DNA from: Pseudomonas sp. LS44
Lineage (GTDB): Bacteria > Pseudomonadota > Gammaproteobacteria > Pseudomonadales > Pseudomonadaceae
Direction of reading: 5' to 3'
Length of the DNA: 64,000 nucleotides
Assembly (NCBI RefSeq): GCF_024730785.1
Contig: NZ_CP102830.1
Location: 4,316,001-4,380,000 of the forward strand
Below the pieces are notes generated by a model. The model was not told where the DNA came from, did not search any database, and saw only the letters and a list, made by a program, of their open reading frames with translations. A program made the translations under genes and the position numbers. Position 1 is the first letter of the stretch, and each line of letters opens with the position of its first letter. Positions 37,262 to 46,351 of this stretch are shown here, one piece after another.

Positions 37262-39550
37262 TTACAGGGACGCATAGTTTTTCCGCAGGCGTTGACGAAT
37301 CAGCTCGGCCAGGGTGTTCATCACGAAGGTGAACATCAGCAGCACCAAGGCGGCGAGGAACAGCACCCGGTAGTGCGAGCCGCCGACTTCCGATTCGGGC
37401 ATCTCCACCGCGACGTTGGCCGCCAGGGTGCGCATGCCTTCGAACAGGTTCATCTCCATCACCGGGGTGTTGCCGGTGGCCATCAGCACGATCATGGTCT
37501 CGCCAACCGCGCGGCCCATGCCGATCATCAGCGCCGAGAAAATCCCCGGGCTGGCGGTGAGGATCACCACCCGCGTGAGGGTCTGCCAGGGCGTCGCGCC
37601 GAGCGCCAGGGAACCTAGGGTCAGGCTCTTCGGCACGCTGAACACGGCGTCCTCGGCGATCGAATAGATGTTCGGGATCACCGCAAAACCCATCGCCAGG
37701 CCGACGATCAGGGCGTTGCGCTGGTCGTAGGTGATACCCAGGTCGTTGCTGATCCACAGGCGCATGTCGCCGCCGAAGAACCAGGCCTCCAGATGCGAGC
37801 TGATGCCCAGGGCGAACCAACCGACGCCGATGACCACCGGGATCAGCAGAGCGCTTTCCCAGCCCTCCGGCACCCGCAGGCGCAACGACTCGGGCAGGCG
37901 GGTCCAGAGGAAACCGGCCAGCAGGATGGCCAGCGGGGTGAGTAGCAACAGGCTGAAGATGCCCGGCAAATGGCCTTCGACATACGGGGCGAGGAACAGC
38001 CCGGCGAAGAAGCCGAGAATCACCGTGGGCATCGCCTCCATCAGCTCGATCACCGGTTTGACCTTGCGACGCATGCGCGGGGCCATGAAGTAAGCGGTGT
38101 AGATCGCCGCGGCGATGGCCAGCGGCGCAGCCAGCAGCATGGCGTAGAACGCCGCCTTGAGGGTGCCGAACGCCAGCGGCGCGAGGCTCAGCTTGGGTTC
38201 GAACTCGGCATTGGCGGCGGTGGATTGCCAGATGTATTTGGGCTCGTCGTAGCTCTCGTACCAGACCTTGCTCCACAGCGCGCTCCACGACACTTCCGGG
38301 TGCGGGTTGCGCAGGATGAAGGGCTTGAATTGCTGATCGCTCTCGACCAGCACGCGGTTGGCGCGCGGCGACAGGGTCAGCAGGCTGGCATTCTTGGCCA
38401 CTTCTGGATCGATCAGCAGGGTGCGCTGCGCGGTACTGTGAAACACCCCCAGCTCGCCGTCGGCGTTGCTGGCGATAAAGCCCTTGCGGCGTTCTTCGGC
38501 CTTGATCTGGGTGATCGCGCTATCGCCCAGGGCGAAGTCGCGGATGTGCTGGAAGCGCGGTTCGCCGTCCGTATCGCGGGCCATGAACCACTGGGCGATG
38601 CCGCCCTTGGAATCGCCGATCAGCAGCGAGATGCCGCCGAGCAGCTGGGTGCTGGCAGTGACCTGCGCGGAGGCATCTTCGAGTAGCTTGTAGCGGCCGT
38701 TGAGGCTGTTGCTGCGCAGGTCGAACACGTCTGCCTGGGCACGGCCGTTGATCACGTACAGCCATTGCTGGCGCGGATCGACGTACAGCGCCTTGATCGG
38801 CTCGGCGATCTGCGGCAGAGAAATGCGCTCTTGCTCGACGCGCATTTCGCCGGTGAGCATGTTTTCTTCCTGATTCAGCGCCAGCAGGTACAGCTGCTTG
38901 CCGCTCGAGCCGGTCAGCAGCAACCGCTCGCCATTCAGGTTGAGGCTGACATGCTCCAGTGCGCCGCCCTGCTCATCGAGACGCAACGGCTCCTGACCGT
39001 AGGGGTAGCTGATCTGCGGACTGATGGTCTTGCGGTTGTCCGGGTAGGTGACCTTGTAAGCGTGGCGCATGACCAGCGCCGAACCATTGGACAGGCCGAG
39101 CACCAGCAAATTGCTGCCCGGCAGGTCCTGGCCGATCGAACTGATCCGCACGCCGCTCGGCAGCGGCAACTCGATACGCTTGAGTTGTTCCCCGGTTTTG
39201 GCGGCGAAGAACACCACCTCGCCGTTGGCCGCGACGCGCATACCGACCTGGTTCTGCTCTTCGATAGTCAACAGTAACGGCGCGGCCGCCTGCTGCAGCC
39301 ACGCCGGGCTCTGCACCTTGCGGGCAGTCAGTTCGGCGCCCTGGAACAGCGGCAGCACGACGTAGGCGAGATAGAAAAAAATCAAGGTGATGGCGGCGAG
39401 CACCGCCAACCCACCGACCAGCACATACCAGCGGGTCAGGCGGTCCTTGAAGGCACGTAGGGAGCGTTTGCGCTTGAGCTCAGGCGTATTGAAATCAATT
39501 TGCGCAGGCAGCGAGTTCGCATTCATGGGGGAGTTGGCCAGATCGTTCAT
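37262..39550 (-). CDS. pstC: Phosphate ABC transporter permease PstC, long form
   Basis: A 762-residue permease. The N-terminal transmembrane helix (about 41-67) is followed by roughly 385 residues with a beta-rich, repeated pattern (for example GNLLVLG/GGISLLIGDSKGGIAQW), suggesting a periplasmic propeller-like domain. The permease core of about 300 residues at the C-terminus includes LGATPWQTLTRVVILTASPGIFSAL, the EAA loop. E. coli PstC is about 319 residues. The start at 39550 gives MNDLANSP; the repeated half-sites of a Pho box lie just upstream. Confidence 0.92.
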   Translation of the reverse strand: MNDLANSPMNANSLPAQIDFNTPELKRKRSLRAFKDRLTRWYVLVGGLAVLAAITLIFFYLAYVVLPLFQGAELTARKVQSPAWLQQAAAPLLLTIEEQNQVGMRVAANGEVVFFAAKTGEQLKRIELPLPSGVRISSIGQDLPGSNLLVLGLSNGSALVMRHAYKVTYPDNRKTISPQISYPYGQEPLRLDEQGGALEHVSLNLNGERLLLTGSSGKQLYLLALNQEENMLTGEMRVEQERISLPQIAEPIKALYVDPRQQWLYVINGRAQADVFDLRSNSLNGRYKLLEDASAQVTASTQLLGGISLLIGDSKGGIAQWFMARDTDGEPRFQHIRDFALGDSAITQIKAEERRKGFIASNADGELGVFHSTAQRTLLIDPEVAKNASLLTLSPRANRVLVESDQQFKPFILRNPHPEVSWSALWSKVWYESYDEPKYIWQSTAANAEFEPKLSLAPLAFGTLKAAFYAMLLAAPLAIAAAIYTAYFMAPRMRRKVKPVIELMEAMPTVILGFFAGLFLAPYVEGHLPGIFSLLLLTPLAILLAGFLWTRLPESLRLRVPEGWESALLIPVVIGVGWFALGISSHLEAWFFGGDMRLWISNDLGITYDQRNALIVGLAMGFAVIPNIYSIAEDAVFSVPKSLTLGSLALGATPWQTLTRVVILTASPGIFSALMIGMGRAVGETMIVLMATGNTPVMEMNLFEGMRTLAANVAVEMPESEVGGSHYRVLFLAALVLLMFTFVMNTLAELIRQRLRKNYASL

Positions 39551-39572
39551 AGGCACACCCTAGCGGCTCCAT

Positions 39573-39601
39573 ATGACAAAAAAATTACAGCGAGATGACA
39601 T
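39573..39601 (-). promoter_or_regulatory. Triple Pho half-site between pstS and pstC
   Basis: On the minus strand, ATGTCAT, CTGTAAT and TTGTCAT are separated by exactly 4 bases each (CTCG and TTTT), giving two overlapping 18-bp Pho boxes that match CTGTCATAAATCTGTCAT at 12 and 13 of 18 positions. The nearest half-site ends 22 bases before the pstC ATG. This is the best Pho box in the window by match. Confidence 0.6.
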
Positions 39602-39643
39602 GCTGACGCCCACCCACGGGAAATCCCCTGGGCGGGCGTCAGC
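39602..39643 (-). terminator. Hairpin after pstS, processing or attenuation structure
   Basis: Arms 39602-39616 and 39629-39643 pair at 14 of 15 positions around a 12-base loop, 16 bases after the pstS stop. A run of seven T lies further on (about 39578-39584 on the minus strand). Such a structure could keep PstS mRNA more abundant than the distal genes. Confidence 0.55.
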
Positions 39644-39659
39644 GGCGCACGAATTCGGC

Positions 39660-40631
39660 TTACAGACCGAGTTCCTGACGGGCTTTTTCAACCACTTTGG
39701 CGGGCAGCGGGATGTAACCATCCTTGACCACGACCTGCTGACCAGTCTGCGACAGCACCAGCTTGACGAACTCGGCTTCCAGCGGAGCCAGCGGCTTGTT
39801 CGGCGCCTTGTTGACGTAGACGTAGAGGAAGCGCGCCAACGGGTAGGTGCCGTTCAGGGCGTTCTGCTCGTTGTCTTCGACGAACTCGCCACCTTCTTTC
39901 TTGGCCAGCGGCACGGTGCGCACGCTGGCGGTCTTGTAGCCGATGCCCGAGTAGCCGATGCCGTTCAGCGAGGAGCTGATCGACTGCACCACCGAGGCGG
40001 AGCCCGGCTGCTCGTTGACGTTGGCCTTGAAGTCGCCTTTGCACAAGGCTTCTTCCTTGAAGTAGCCGTAAGTGCCAGATACCGAGTTACGCCCAAACAG
40101 CTGGATCGGCTTGGCCGCCAGGTCGCCGGTCACGCCCAGGTCACCCCAGGTTTTGACGCCGCTCTTGGCCCCGCACAGGCGGGTGGCGGAGAAGATCGCG
40201 TCGACCTGCTGCATGGTCAGACCCTTGATCGGGTTGTCCTTGTGCACGAATACCGCCAGCGCATCGACGGCCACCGGAATGGCGGTCGGCTTGTAGCCGT
40301 ATTTCTCTTCGAAGGCTTGCAGCTCGACGTCTTTCATCTTGCGGCTCATCGGCCCGAGGTTGGCCGTGCCTTCGGTCAGCGCGGGTGGCGCGGTGGAGGA
40401 ACCGGCCGCCTGGATCTGGATGTTGACGTTCGGGTATTCGCGCTTGTACGACTCGGCCCACAGCGTCATCAGGTTGGCCAGGGTGTCGGAACCGACGCTG
40501 GACAGGTTGCCGGAAACGCCCGTGGTCTTGGTGTAAGCCGGGATGGAGGGGTCTACAGCGGCAACCGCGCTTGCGGTGGCGACGCCAGCGGCGACGAAAG
40601 TCAGGGCCGCCATCAAACGCTTCAGTTTCAT
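39660..40631 (-). CDS. pstS: Periplasmic phosphate-binding protein PstS
   Basis: A 323-residue ABC substrate-binding protein with a Sec signal peptide cleaved near ASAVA (about residue 24-28) and no lipobox, so it is periplasmic. It contains [10 protein letters not shown], the [22 protein letters not shown] phosphate-binding loop and [17 protein letters not shown] precedes the ATG. It is first gene of the pst operon with an upstream Pho box at 40694-40733. Confidence 0.95.
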   Translation of the reverse strand: MKLKRLMAALTFVAAGVATASAVAAVDPSIPAYTKTTGVSGNLSSVGSDTLANLMTLWAESYKREYPNVNIQIQAAGSSTAPPALTEGTANLGPMSRKMKDVELQAFEEKYGYKPTAIPVAVDALAVFVHKDNPIKGLTMQQVDAIFSATRLCGAKSGVKTWGDLGVTGDLAAKPIQLFGRNSVSGTYGYFKEEALCKGDFKANVNEQPGSASVVQSISSSLNGIGYSGIGYKTASVRTVPLAKKEGGEFVEDNEQNALNGTYPLARFLYVYVNKAPNKPLAPLEAEFVKLVLSQTGQQVVVKDGYIPLPAKVVEKARQELGL

Positions 40632-40693
40632 GCCTTACTCCTAGCAAGGATTAGGGTGTAGTGATGGAACGGGGCCAAGTATCTGCAGGCCGC

Positions 40694-40733
40694 ATGAACA
40701 CTCTATGACCGCAATGTGACAATTGGATGAATG
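40694..40733 (-). promoter_or_regulatory. Pho box upstream of pstS
   Basis: On the minus strand four 7-base half-sites, CATTCAT, TTGTCAC, CGGTCAT and TGTTCAT, are spaced at an 11-base period. The central pair matches the 18-bp consensus at 12 of 18 positions. It lies about 63 bases before the pstS ATG, suited to PhoB activation. Confidence 0.6.
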
Positions 40734-40746
40734 GCCATCACTCATG

Positions 40747-40772
40747 AAAAAGCCCGCACAGAGGCGGGCTTT
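40747..40772 (-). terminator. Terminator of the MFS transporter gene
   Basis: A stem AAAGCCCGC / GCGGGCTTT with a 6-base loop, followed on the minus strand by TTT and CAT. It lies about 55 bases past the MFS gene stop and also insulates the pstS promoter. Confidence 0.8.
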
Positions 40773-40825
40773 AAGGCAGCTTACCGGGCGTTAGCGCCAC
40801 GGCTGGAGGGGCTTCTGGGCGGGCT

Positions 40826-42115
40826 TCAGCGCCCGCGACGCATCAGATACAGGCCAGTCAACAGCCCCATCCCGCACAACGCCACCACGTAATAGGCCGG
40901 ACCAAGCGGATCGGCCTTGAGCAGCAGTGCCACCAGGATCGGCGTCAGGCCGCCGAAGATCGCGTAGGCCAGGTTGTAGGAAAACGACAGCCCGGAAAAC
41001 CGCACCACTGCCGGGAAGGCCTTGACCATGACGTAAGGCACCGCGCCGATCATGCCGACGCACAGACCGGTCAGCGCATACAGCGGGAACAACCAGTCCG
41101 GGTGCGCCTTGAGACTGCTGTAGAAGGTCCAGGAAACCGCCGCCAGCAATAGACCACCGAACACCAGCACACGACCGGCGCCGAAGCGATCGGCCAGCAC
41201 CCCGGCGGCCACACAGCCAATACTGAGAAACACGATGGCCAGGCTGTTGGCCTTCAACGCCGTCGCCGCCGTGAAGCCGTACTGGCTTTGCAGTAGCGTC
41301 GGCGTCATCAGGATCACCACCACGATTCCGGCGGTGAGCACCCAGGTCAGCAGCATCGACAGCACCACCGCGCCACGGTGCTCGCGAATCACGGTCTTCA
41401 GCGGCAGTTCCGCGGCCAACTCCTTGCGTAGCTGCAACTCGGCGAACACCGGCGTCTCATGCAGCCACTGGCGCAAGTACACGGCGAGCAGGCCGAATAC
41501 GCCGCCGAGCAGGAACGGCAAACGCCAGGCCCAGGCCAGCACCTCTTCGGCGGAATACACGGTGTTGATCAGGGTGGCCATCAGCGAGCCGAGCAGAATC
41601 CCCGCGGTCAGTCCCGAGGTCAACGTGCCACAGGCGTAACCGATGTGCCGCGCCGGCACATGCTCGGAGACGAACACCCAGGCGCCCGGCACCTCACCGC
41701 CAATCGCCGCGCCCTGGACCACGCGCAACAACAACAGAATGATCGGTGCCCAAATGCCGATCTGCGCATAGGTCGGCAGCAGCCCCATCAGCAGGGTCGG
41801 CACCGCCATCAGGAAAATGCTCAAGGTGAACATGCGCTTGCGACCGAGCAGATCGCCGAAATGGGCCATAACGATGCCGCCCAGCGGCCGGGCCAGATAA
41901 CCCGCGGCGAATATCCCGAAGGTCTGCATCTGGCGCAGCCACTCGGGCATGTCGGCGGGGAAAAACAGCTTGCCGACTACGGCGGCGAAGAACACGAAGA
42001 TAACGAAATCGTAGAACTCCAACGCGCCCCCGAGGGCGGACAGCGACAAAGTTTTGTAGTCGTTGCGGGTCAGCGGCCGAGCATCAGGGGCAGCGCTGAT
42101 AAACACGGAGGACAT
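40826..42115 (-). CDS. MFS transporter, metabolite:H+ symporter (MHS) type
   Basis: A 429-residue inner-membrane protein with about twelve helices. The cytoplasmic loop motif GDLLGRKRMF (87-96) and GALEFYDFVIFVFFA at the first helix place it in the MHS branch with proline/betaine, citrate or alpha-ketoglutarate symporters. The substrate is unknown. The start at 42115 (MSSVFIS) is used because longer in-frame starts add an unlikely Cys-rich leader. It lies upstream of pstS on the same strand but has its own terminator. Confidence 0.88.
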   Translation of the reverse strand: MSSVFISAAPDARPLTRNDYKTLSLSALGGALEFYDFVIFVFFAAVVGKLFFPADMPEWLRQMQTFGIFAAGYLARPLGGIVMAHFGDLLGRKRMFTLSIFLMAVPTLLMGLLPTYAQIGIWAPIILLLLRVVQGAAIGGEVPGAWVFVSEHVPARHIGYACGTLTSGLTAGILLGSLMATLINTVYSAEEVLAWAWRLPFLLGGVFGLLAVYLRQWLHETPVFAELQLRKELAAELPLKTVIREHRGAVVLSMLLTWVLTAGIVVVILMTPTLLQSQYGFTAATALKANSLAIVFLSIGCVAAGVLADRFGAGRVLVFGGLLLAAVSWTFYSSLKAHPDWLFPLYALTGLCVGMIGAVPYVMVKAFPAVVRFSGLSFSYNLAYAIFGGLTPILVALLLKADPLGPAYYVVALCGMGLLTGLYLMRRGR

Positions 42116-42402
42116 GGCGGCGGAGCTCTCGTCAGGGAGGTGAAAACAGCAGGTGCGGCACGATAGCAAATTGCTTCCCAGCGCACAGCCGCGGCCCGTG
42201 CCGGCGAATCTGCCCGGCAATGGTCGTCGCCCGGCACAAGCCTCGATATACTGCGCCCTGAAAGCCGCCCGAGTCGGGGTAGTACGCGAGCTAGAGCGGC
42301 CGGGGATAGTTTATTTGTGCAGTGGCGACACTCTCGCGCCTTTGCCCGTATACCCGACAATCTGCCCAAGTACTAATAACAACGGGTCCGAGGCCCTTCG
42401 GC

Positions 42403-42807
42403 ATGATCGACATCGAAGACGAAAACCTTACTCCGCAAGGCGACCTGGCCCTGCAAATCATCGCCCTGCCGCGGGAAACCAATGGTTTCGGCGACATTTA
42501 TGGCGGTTGGCTGGTCTCTCAGATGGATCTCGCCGGCAGCGCCATGGCCAGCAAAGTCGCCGGTGGTCGCGTATCCACCGTAGCCATCGACCGCATGGCC
42601 TTCCTGGTGCCGGTGGCGGTAGGCGCGCAGCTGTCCTTCTATACCCAGACGGTGCAAGTCGGGCGCAGCTCGATCCAGATGCTCGTGGAAGTGTGGAGCG
42701 ACGACCCGCTGTCCAGCGAATGGCGCAAAGTCACCGAGGCGATATTCGTGTTCGTCGCCATCGATGGCAGTGGCCGCACTCGCCCGGTTCCACCGCGCCG
42801 CGGCTGA
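42403..42807 (+). CDS. Acyl-CoA thioesterase, hotdog fold
   Basis: A 134-residue YciA-like thioesterase. The segment FGDIYGGWLVSQMDLAGS (residues 29-46) is the hotdog core with the catalytic aspartate region, followed by VSTVAIDRMAFLVPV. It hydrolyses acyl-CoA; chain preference is unknown. Start MIDIEDENL at 42403 is chosen because the family begins just before the first strand. A terminator follows at 42821. Confidence 0.88.
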   Translation: MIDIEDENLTPQGDLALQIIALPRETNGFGDIYGGWLVSQMDLAGSAMASKVAGGRVSTVAIDRMAFLVPVAVGAQLSFYTQTVQVGRSSIQMLVEVWSDDPLSSEWRKVTEAIFVFVAIDGSGRTRPVPPRRG

Positions 42808-42820
42808 ACACCTGTTCTCA

Positions 42821-42852
42821 CCAACGCCGGCGCTTGCCGGCGTTGTTTTTTT
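42821..42852 (+). terminator. Rho-independent terminator of the thioesterase gene
   Basis: A stem CAACGCCGGC / GCCGGCGTTG with a 4-base loop is followed by seven T residues. Confidence 0.88.
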
Positions 42853-42931
42853 CGCGCTCCGAAACTCCACCGGTTGGCCTACGGCCGAAGCTGAGGTCCA
42901 ATACACTATCAGCCGCCCGGAGCATTCCGCC

Positions 42932-43849
42932 ATGAATACCGCCACCCACGCCCCGCAAGTCGAACGCATCGAGCTGGATGAACTGGTCTGCTGGCGAGTG
43001 CGGACCTCCAGCGCCGAACTGCTGATCGCCCAGCAAGGCGCGCAGGTGCTGAGCTATCGGCGCAATGGCGACCAGCCGTTGATCTGGCTCAGCGAGCAGG
43101 CGAGCTATCATCAGGGCCAATCGGTACGTGGCGGAATACCGGTGTGCTGGCCATGGTTCGGTGATCTGGCGCGTAACCCACAGGCCGTACAGGCCCTGTA
43201 CCTCGGTAACGACCCCGCCCCGGCCCACGGCCTGGCCCGTGCGCTCGACTGGCAACTGCTGGAGATCGATGCCAGCCAGGATGCTGTCAATCTACAGTTC
43301 GCCCTTCTTCAGCCCCAGCAAGGCTGGCCGAACTGGCCGCATAACGTCGACCTGCACCTGCACATTCACCTCGACGAACGCCTGCACATCAGCCTCAGCA
43401 GTCACAACCGTGGCCATCAGTCGGTCGTTCTGACCCAGGCCCTACACAGCTATTTCGCCGTCAGCGACATCCGCCAGGTGCAACTCGACGGGCTGGCCGG
43501 TACGCACTACATCGAAACCCTGCACGACTGGCAGGAACGCACCCAGCACGGCGAGGTGATATTCGAAGGCGAGACCGACCGCATCTACCTGGATATCCCC
43601 GATCGACTGAGCATCGTCGATCCGGCCTGGCAGCGCCGGGTCCACCTGCAGAGCAGTGGTTCGCGCTCGGCGGTGGTATGGAACCCATGGATCGACAAGT
43701 CCCTGCGCCTGTCCCAGTTCGCTCCAGACGCTTGGCAGCGCATGCTGTGTATCGAAACCGCCAATGTCCTCGACGATGCGCTGCACCTGCGACCCGGCGA
43801 ACAAAAAAGCCTGGCCTTCACCTTATGGGCCGAGCCACTGGTGAATTGA
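42932..43849 (+). CDS. D-hexose-6-phosphate mutarotase
   Basis: A 305-residue galactose-mutarotase-like protein (YeaD family) that interconverts alpha and beta anomers of hexose-6-phosphates. It shows SVRGGIPVCWPWFGD, AHGLARALDW (with the catalytic histidine) and a C-terminal WNPWIDKS. The start at 42932 is used because the upstream in-frame extension crosses the terminator of the preceding gene. It is the last core-genome gene before the AT-rich spacer and the T6SS cluster. Confidence 0.9.
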   Translation: MNTATHAPQVERIELDELVCWRVRTSSAELLIAQQGAQVLSYRRNGDQPLIWLSEQASYHQGQSVRGGIPVCWPWFGDLARNPQAVQALYLGNDPAPAHGLARALDWQLLEIDASQDAVNLQFALLQPQQGWPNWPHNVDLHLHIHLDERLHISLSSHNRGHQSVVLTQALHSYFAVSDIRQVQLDGLAGTHYIETLHDWQERTQHGEVIFEGETDRIYLDIPDRLSIVDPAWQRRVHLQSSGSRSAVVWNPWIDKSLRLSQFAPDAWQRMLCIETANVLDDALHLRPGEQKSLAFTLWAEPLVN

Positions 43850-44233
43850 GACAGAACTTCGGATTTATTAAATCCAAGTGTGCGCAGCAGTTATCAACAT
43901 TAATAACGCTATTGCGTTAATTGAAGTTAATAAATCACCCGACAGAAATTTGACGACATTAATTAACTCTAAGAATCATAAGTCGATAAACCTCTCAATA
44001 ATTCAGAACTCACGTACCAAAACAAACTAAGCATCCCCTTGTTGTTTTCCGGTCATTACCCTTCTGGGTATTGTTGCCCTGCAAAGCCCTCACTAGCATG
44101 CCCAGCGCAATATGGAACCTGCGCCAGTAGTTGCACATGGAAGTGCGCAATAAGTTGCTCAACTCAAAGCGATAGTCTGATAGCTGCATATATACGCAGC
44201 TAAAGAGTTGAAACTTATTAATCGAGTCATGGA
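43850..44233. promoter_or_regulatory. AT-rich non-coding region upstream of the T6SS operon
   Basis: These 384 bases are visibly poorer in G+C than both flanks, rich in TTAAT, ATTAA and TAATAA words especially at 43870-44000. No convincing gene was found. It presumably holds the tssA promoter and sites for H-NS-like silencers (MvaT/MvaU in Pseudomonas). I looked for a sigma-54 GG-N10-GC promoter and found none convincing. Confidence 0.6.
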
Positions 44234-45805
44234 ATGACCTATTCAAACAAGCTGGCAACTCGTTATCTCGAAATAGCCAATCTCCCGATCAGCCCGGATA
44301 ACTTTTCCGGGATGGATGTTCGCTATTCCGCCGAATATGAGTGGCTCGAAAACGAACTGAATAAAGCCACGTCGCTACACGCCACGACGCTGATCGATTG
44401 GCAAAAGCTGCGTGAAGGTTGCGAGCAATTGCTCAGCCAGCAATCCAAAGATTTGCGCGTCGCCAGCTGGTTGGTCTGGGGCCTGTACCAACGCGAATCC
44501 TTCGCCGGCCTGCATGCCGGCTTGAGCCTGCTACGCCACCTCTGCGTCGAGTATTGGCCTAACCTGCACCCACTTAAATCCCGTACGCGTAGTGCCGCCA
44601 TCGCCTGGCTGATCCCCCGCGTGGAGCAGGCGCTAGGCGCATCCGTACCGATCGCCGAGCAACTGCCGCTGTTTCGCCAACTGGCCGAACAACTGTTTGG
44701 ACTGGAAGCCTGCCTGTCCAGCCAACTCGGCGACGAAGCACCACTGTTGTTGCCGCTCTGTCGACGTCTCGATGATCTCCTCCAGCGCGCCAGCAGAGGC
44801 CAGCCGGAGCCGGGTTCGGTCGGCGCCGCGCTGGCCGAGGTCAAGCACGTCGCCAGCCAACTGCTCTCGCCCGGTACGCCGCTGGACAGTGAAAAAGCCG
44901 CCCACAAGCAATTGCGCCACTTGCAGGAGCAAGCCCGTCCGCTGTGCCTCTATTGGCTCAAACAGCAGGCCTGCGACCTGCGCGCCTTGAAGCTGTCCCG
45001 CACGCTGCTCTGGCTGCCGATCGAAGGGCTGCCGGAACGCAACAACGAACACATCACTGCCCTGCGTGGCGTGCCCGCCGACAAGCTGGCCGATTACCGC
45101 GACCGTCTGCAGCAAGGCCTGTATGCCGACTTGCTGCTCGATCTGGAAACCAGCATCGCCCGCGCGCCGTTCTGGCTGGATGGCCAGTATCTGGTCTGGC
45201 AGTGCCTGCAAGCGCTGGATGCCCACCAGGCGATGCGTGAAGTGGAGACCCAGCTGGCGTTCTTTCTGCAGCGCCTTAGCGGCTTGGAAGCCCTGCACTT
45301 TCATGACGGCAGCCCGTTCGCCAGCGCCGAGACCCGCGCCTGGCTGAGCAGCCAGGTACTTCCTCATCTGCAACCAGCGGCCCGCGACAATCCCGGCGTC
45401 CCAGCCAACGCCGGCACCAATCACGCGGCAGCCGCCTGGGAAAGTGGATTGCAGGACAGCCTGTCCGTGCTGCGCCAGCGTGGCCTGAAAGCCGCGGTGC
45501 AACAGCTCAAAGTAGGCCTCGCCCAAGCCCGCGATAGCCGCGAGCGTTTCCACTGGCAGCTCAACCTGGCGCGCCTGTGCTTCAGCGCGAAGAAATATGA
45601 ACTGGCAAAAGCCCAACTCGAGCTGCTCGACCAGACGCTGGAGGCACACAACCTCGCCGTCTGGGAGCCCGAGCTGGCGCTGCAGGTTCTGCGCCTGCTG
45701 CACAGCTGCTGCGAATTACTGACGCAAAACCCCACAGTGCGCGAGCACAAGGAACAGATCTACCGCAGGTTGTGCCACCTCGATCTCGAAGTGGTGCTGG
45801 ATTAA
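44234..45805 (+). CDS. tssA: T6SS protein TssA
   Basis: A 523-residue TssA that caps and guides assembly of the T6SS sheath and tube. The N-terminal ImpA domain (about 15-135) contains RYSAEYEWLENELNK and the DWQKLREGCEQLL helix; the C-terminal VasJ-like part is helical. The length suits the long TssA class. First gene of the cluster; tssB starts 19 bases after its stop. Confidence 0.93.
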   Translation: MTYSNKLATRYLEIANLPISPDNFSGMDVRYSAEYEWLENELNKATSLHATTLIDWQKLREGCEQLLSQQSKDLRVASWLVWGLYQRESFAGLHAGLSLLRHLCVEYWPNLHPLKSRTRSAAIAWLIPRVEQALGASVPIAEQLPLFRQLAEQLFGLEACLSSQLGDEAPLLLPLCRRLDDLLQRASRGQPEPGSVGAALAEVKHVASQLLSPGTPLDSEKAAHKQLRHLQEQARPLCLYWLKQQACDLRALKLSRTLLWLPIEGLPERNNEHITALRGVPADKLADYRDRLQQGLYADLLLDLETSIARAPFWLDGQYLVWQCLQALDAHQAMREVETQLAFFLQRLSGLEALHFHDGSPFASAETRAWLSSQVLPHLQPAARDNPGVPANAGTNHAAAAWESGLQDSLSVLRQRGLKAAVQQLKVGLAQARDSRERFHWQLNLARLCFSAKKYELAKAQLELLDQTLEAHNLAVWEPELALQVLRLLHSCCELLTQNPTVREHKEQIYRRLCHLDLEVVLD

Positions 45806-45824
45806 CCGTCAAGGAGAAACACCC

Positions 45825-46328
45825 ATGGCCAAAGAAGGCGTGGTAGCCCCCAAGGAACGCATCAACGTCACCTTCAAACCCGCCACCGGCAATGTTCAGG
45901 AGGAAGTCGAACTGCCGTTGAAACTGCTGGTGCTCGGCGATTTCACCCAGCGCGCCGATGACCGCAAGCTGGAGGAGCGCAAGCCGATCAGCATCGACCA
46001 GAACAGCTTCGATGAAGTCCTCGCCAAACAGGAGCTGGGCCTGAGTTTCGCGGTACCCAATCGCCTGCAAGACGAGCACAGCGATGCCGACCTGGCTGTG
46101 CAGCTGCGCATCAATTCGATGAAGGACTTCAACCCAGCGAGCCTGGTCGCCCAGGTGCCAGAGCTGCAGAAGCTGATGGAATTGCGCGATGCGCTGGTGG
46201 CCCTGAAAGGCCCGTTGGGTAATGCCCCGGCGTTCCGCAAGGCGATTGAAAGCGTGCTCGCCGCCGACGACTCACGTGAGCACGTGCTCGCCGAACTGGG
46301 CCTGGCCCAACAAGACCCGGACGTCTGA
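45825..46328 (+). CDS. tssB: T6SS contractile sheath small subunit TssB
   Basis: A 167-residue sheath subunit that pairs with TssC. It has KERINVTFKPATGNVQEEVELPLKLLVLGDF and VPNRLQ, matching TssB/VipA. AAGGAG precedes the ATG. tssC begins 23 bases after it. Confidence 0.96.
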   Translation: MAKEGVVAPKERINVTFKPATGNVQEEVELPLKLLVLGDFTQRADDRKLEERKPISIDQNSFDEVLAKQELGLSFAVPNRLQDEHSDADLAVQLRINSMKDFNPASLVAQVPELQKLMELRDALVALKGPLGNAPAFRKAIESVLAADDSREHVLAELGLAQQDPDV

Positions 46329-46351
46329 ATTCACCGACAAGGAAGAACATC

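Noticed and set aside
43850..44233. Sigma-54 (GG-N10-GC) promoter for tssA
   Set aside because: Several GG and GC pairs were tried but none has the correct spacing.
44010..44258. 82-residue minus-strand frame in the AT-rich spacer
   Set aside because: It overlaps the start of tssA, lacks a ribosome site I trust and has no recognisable domain.
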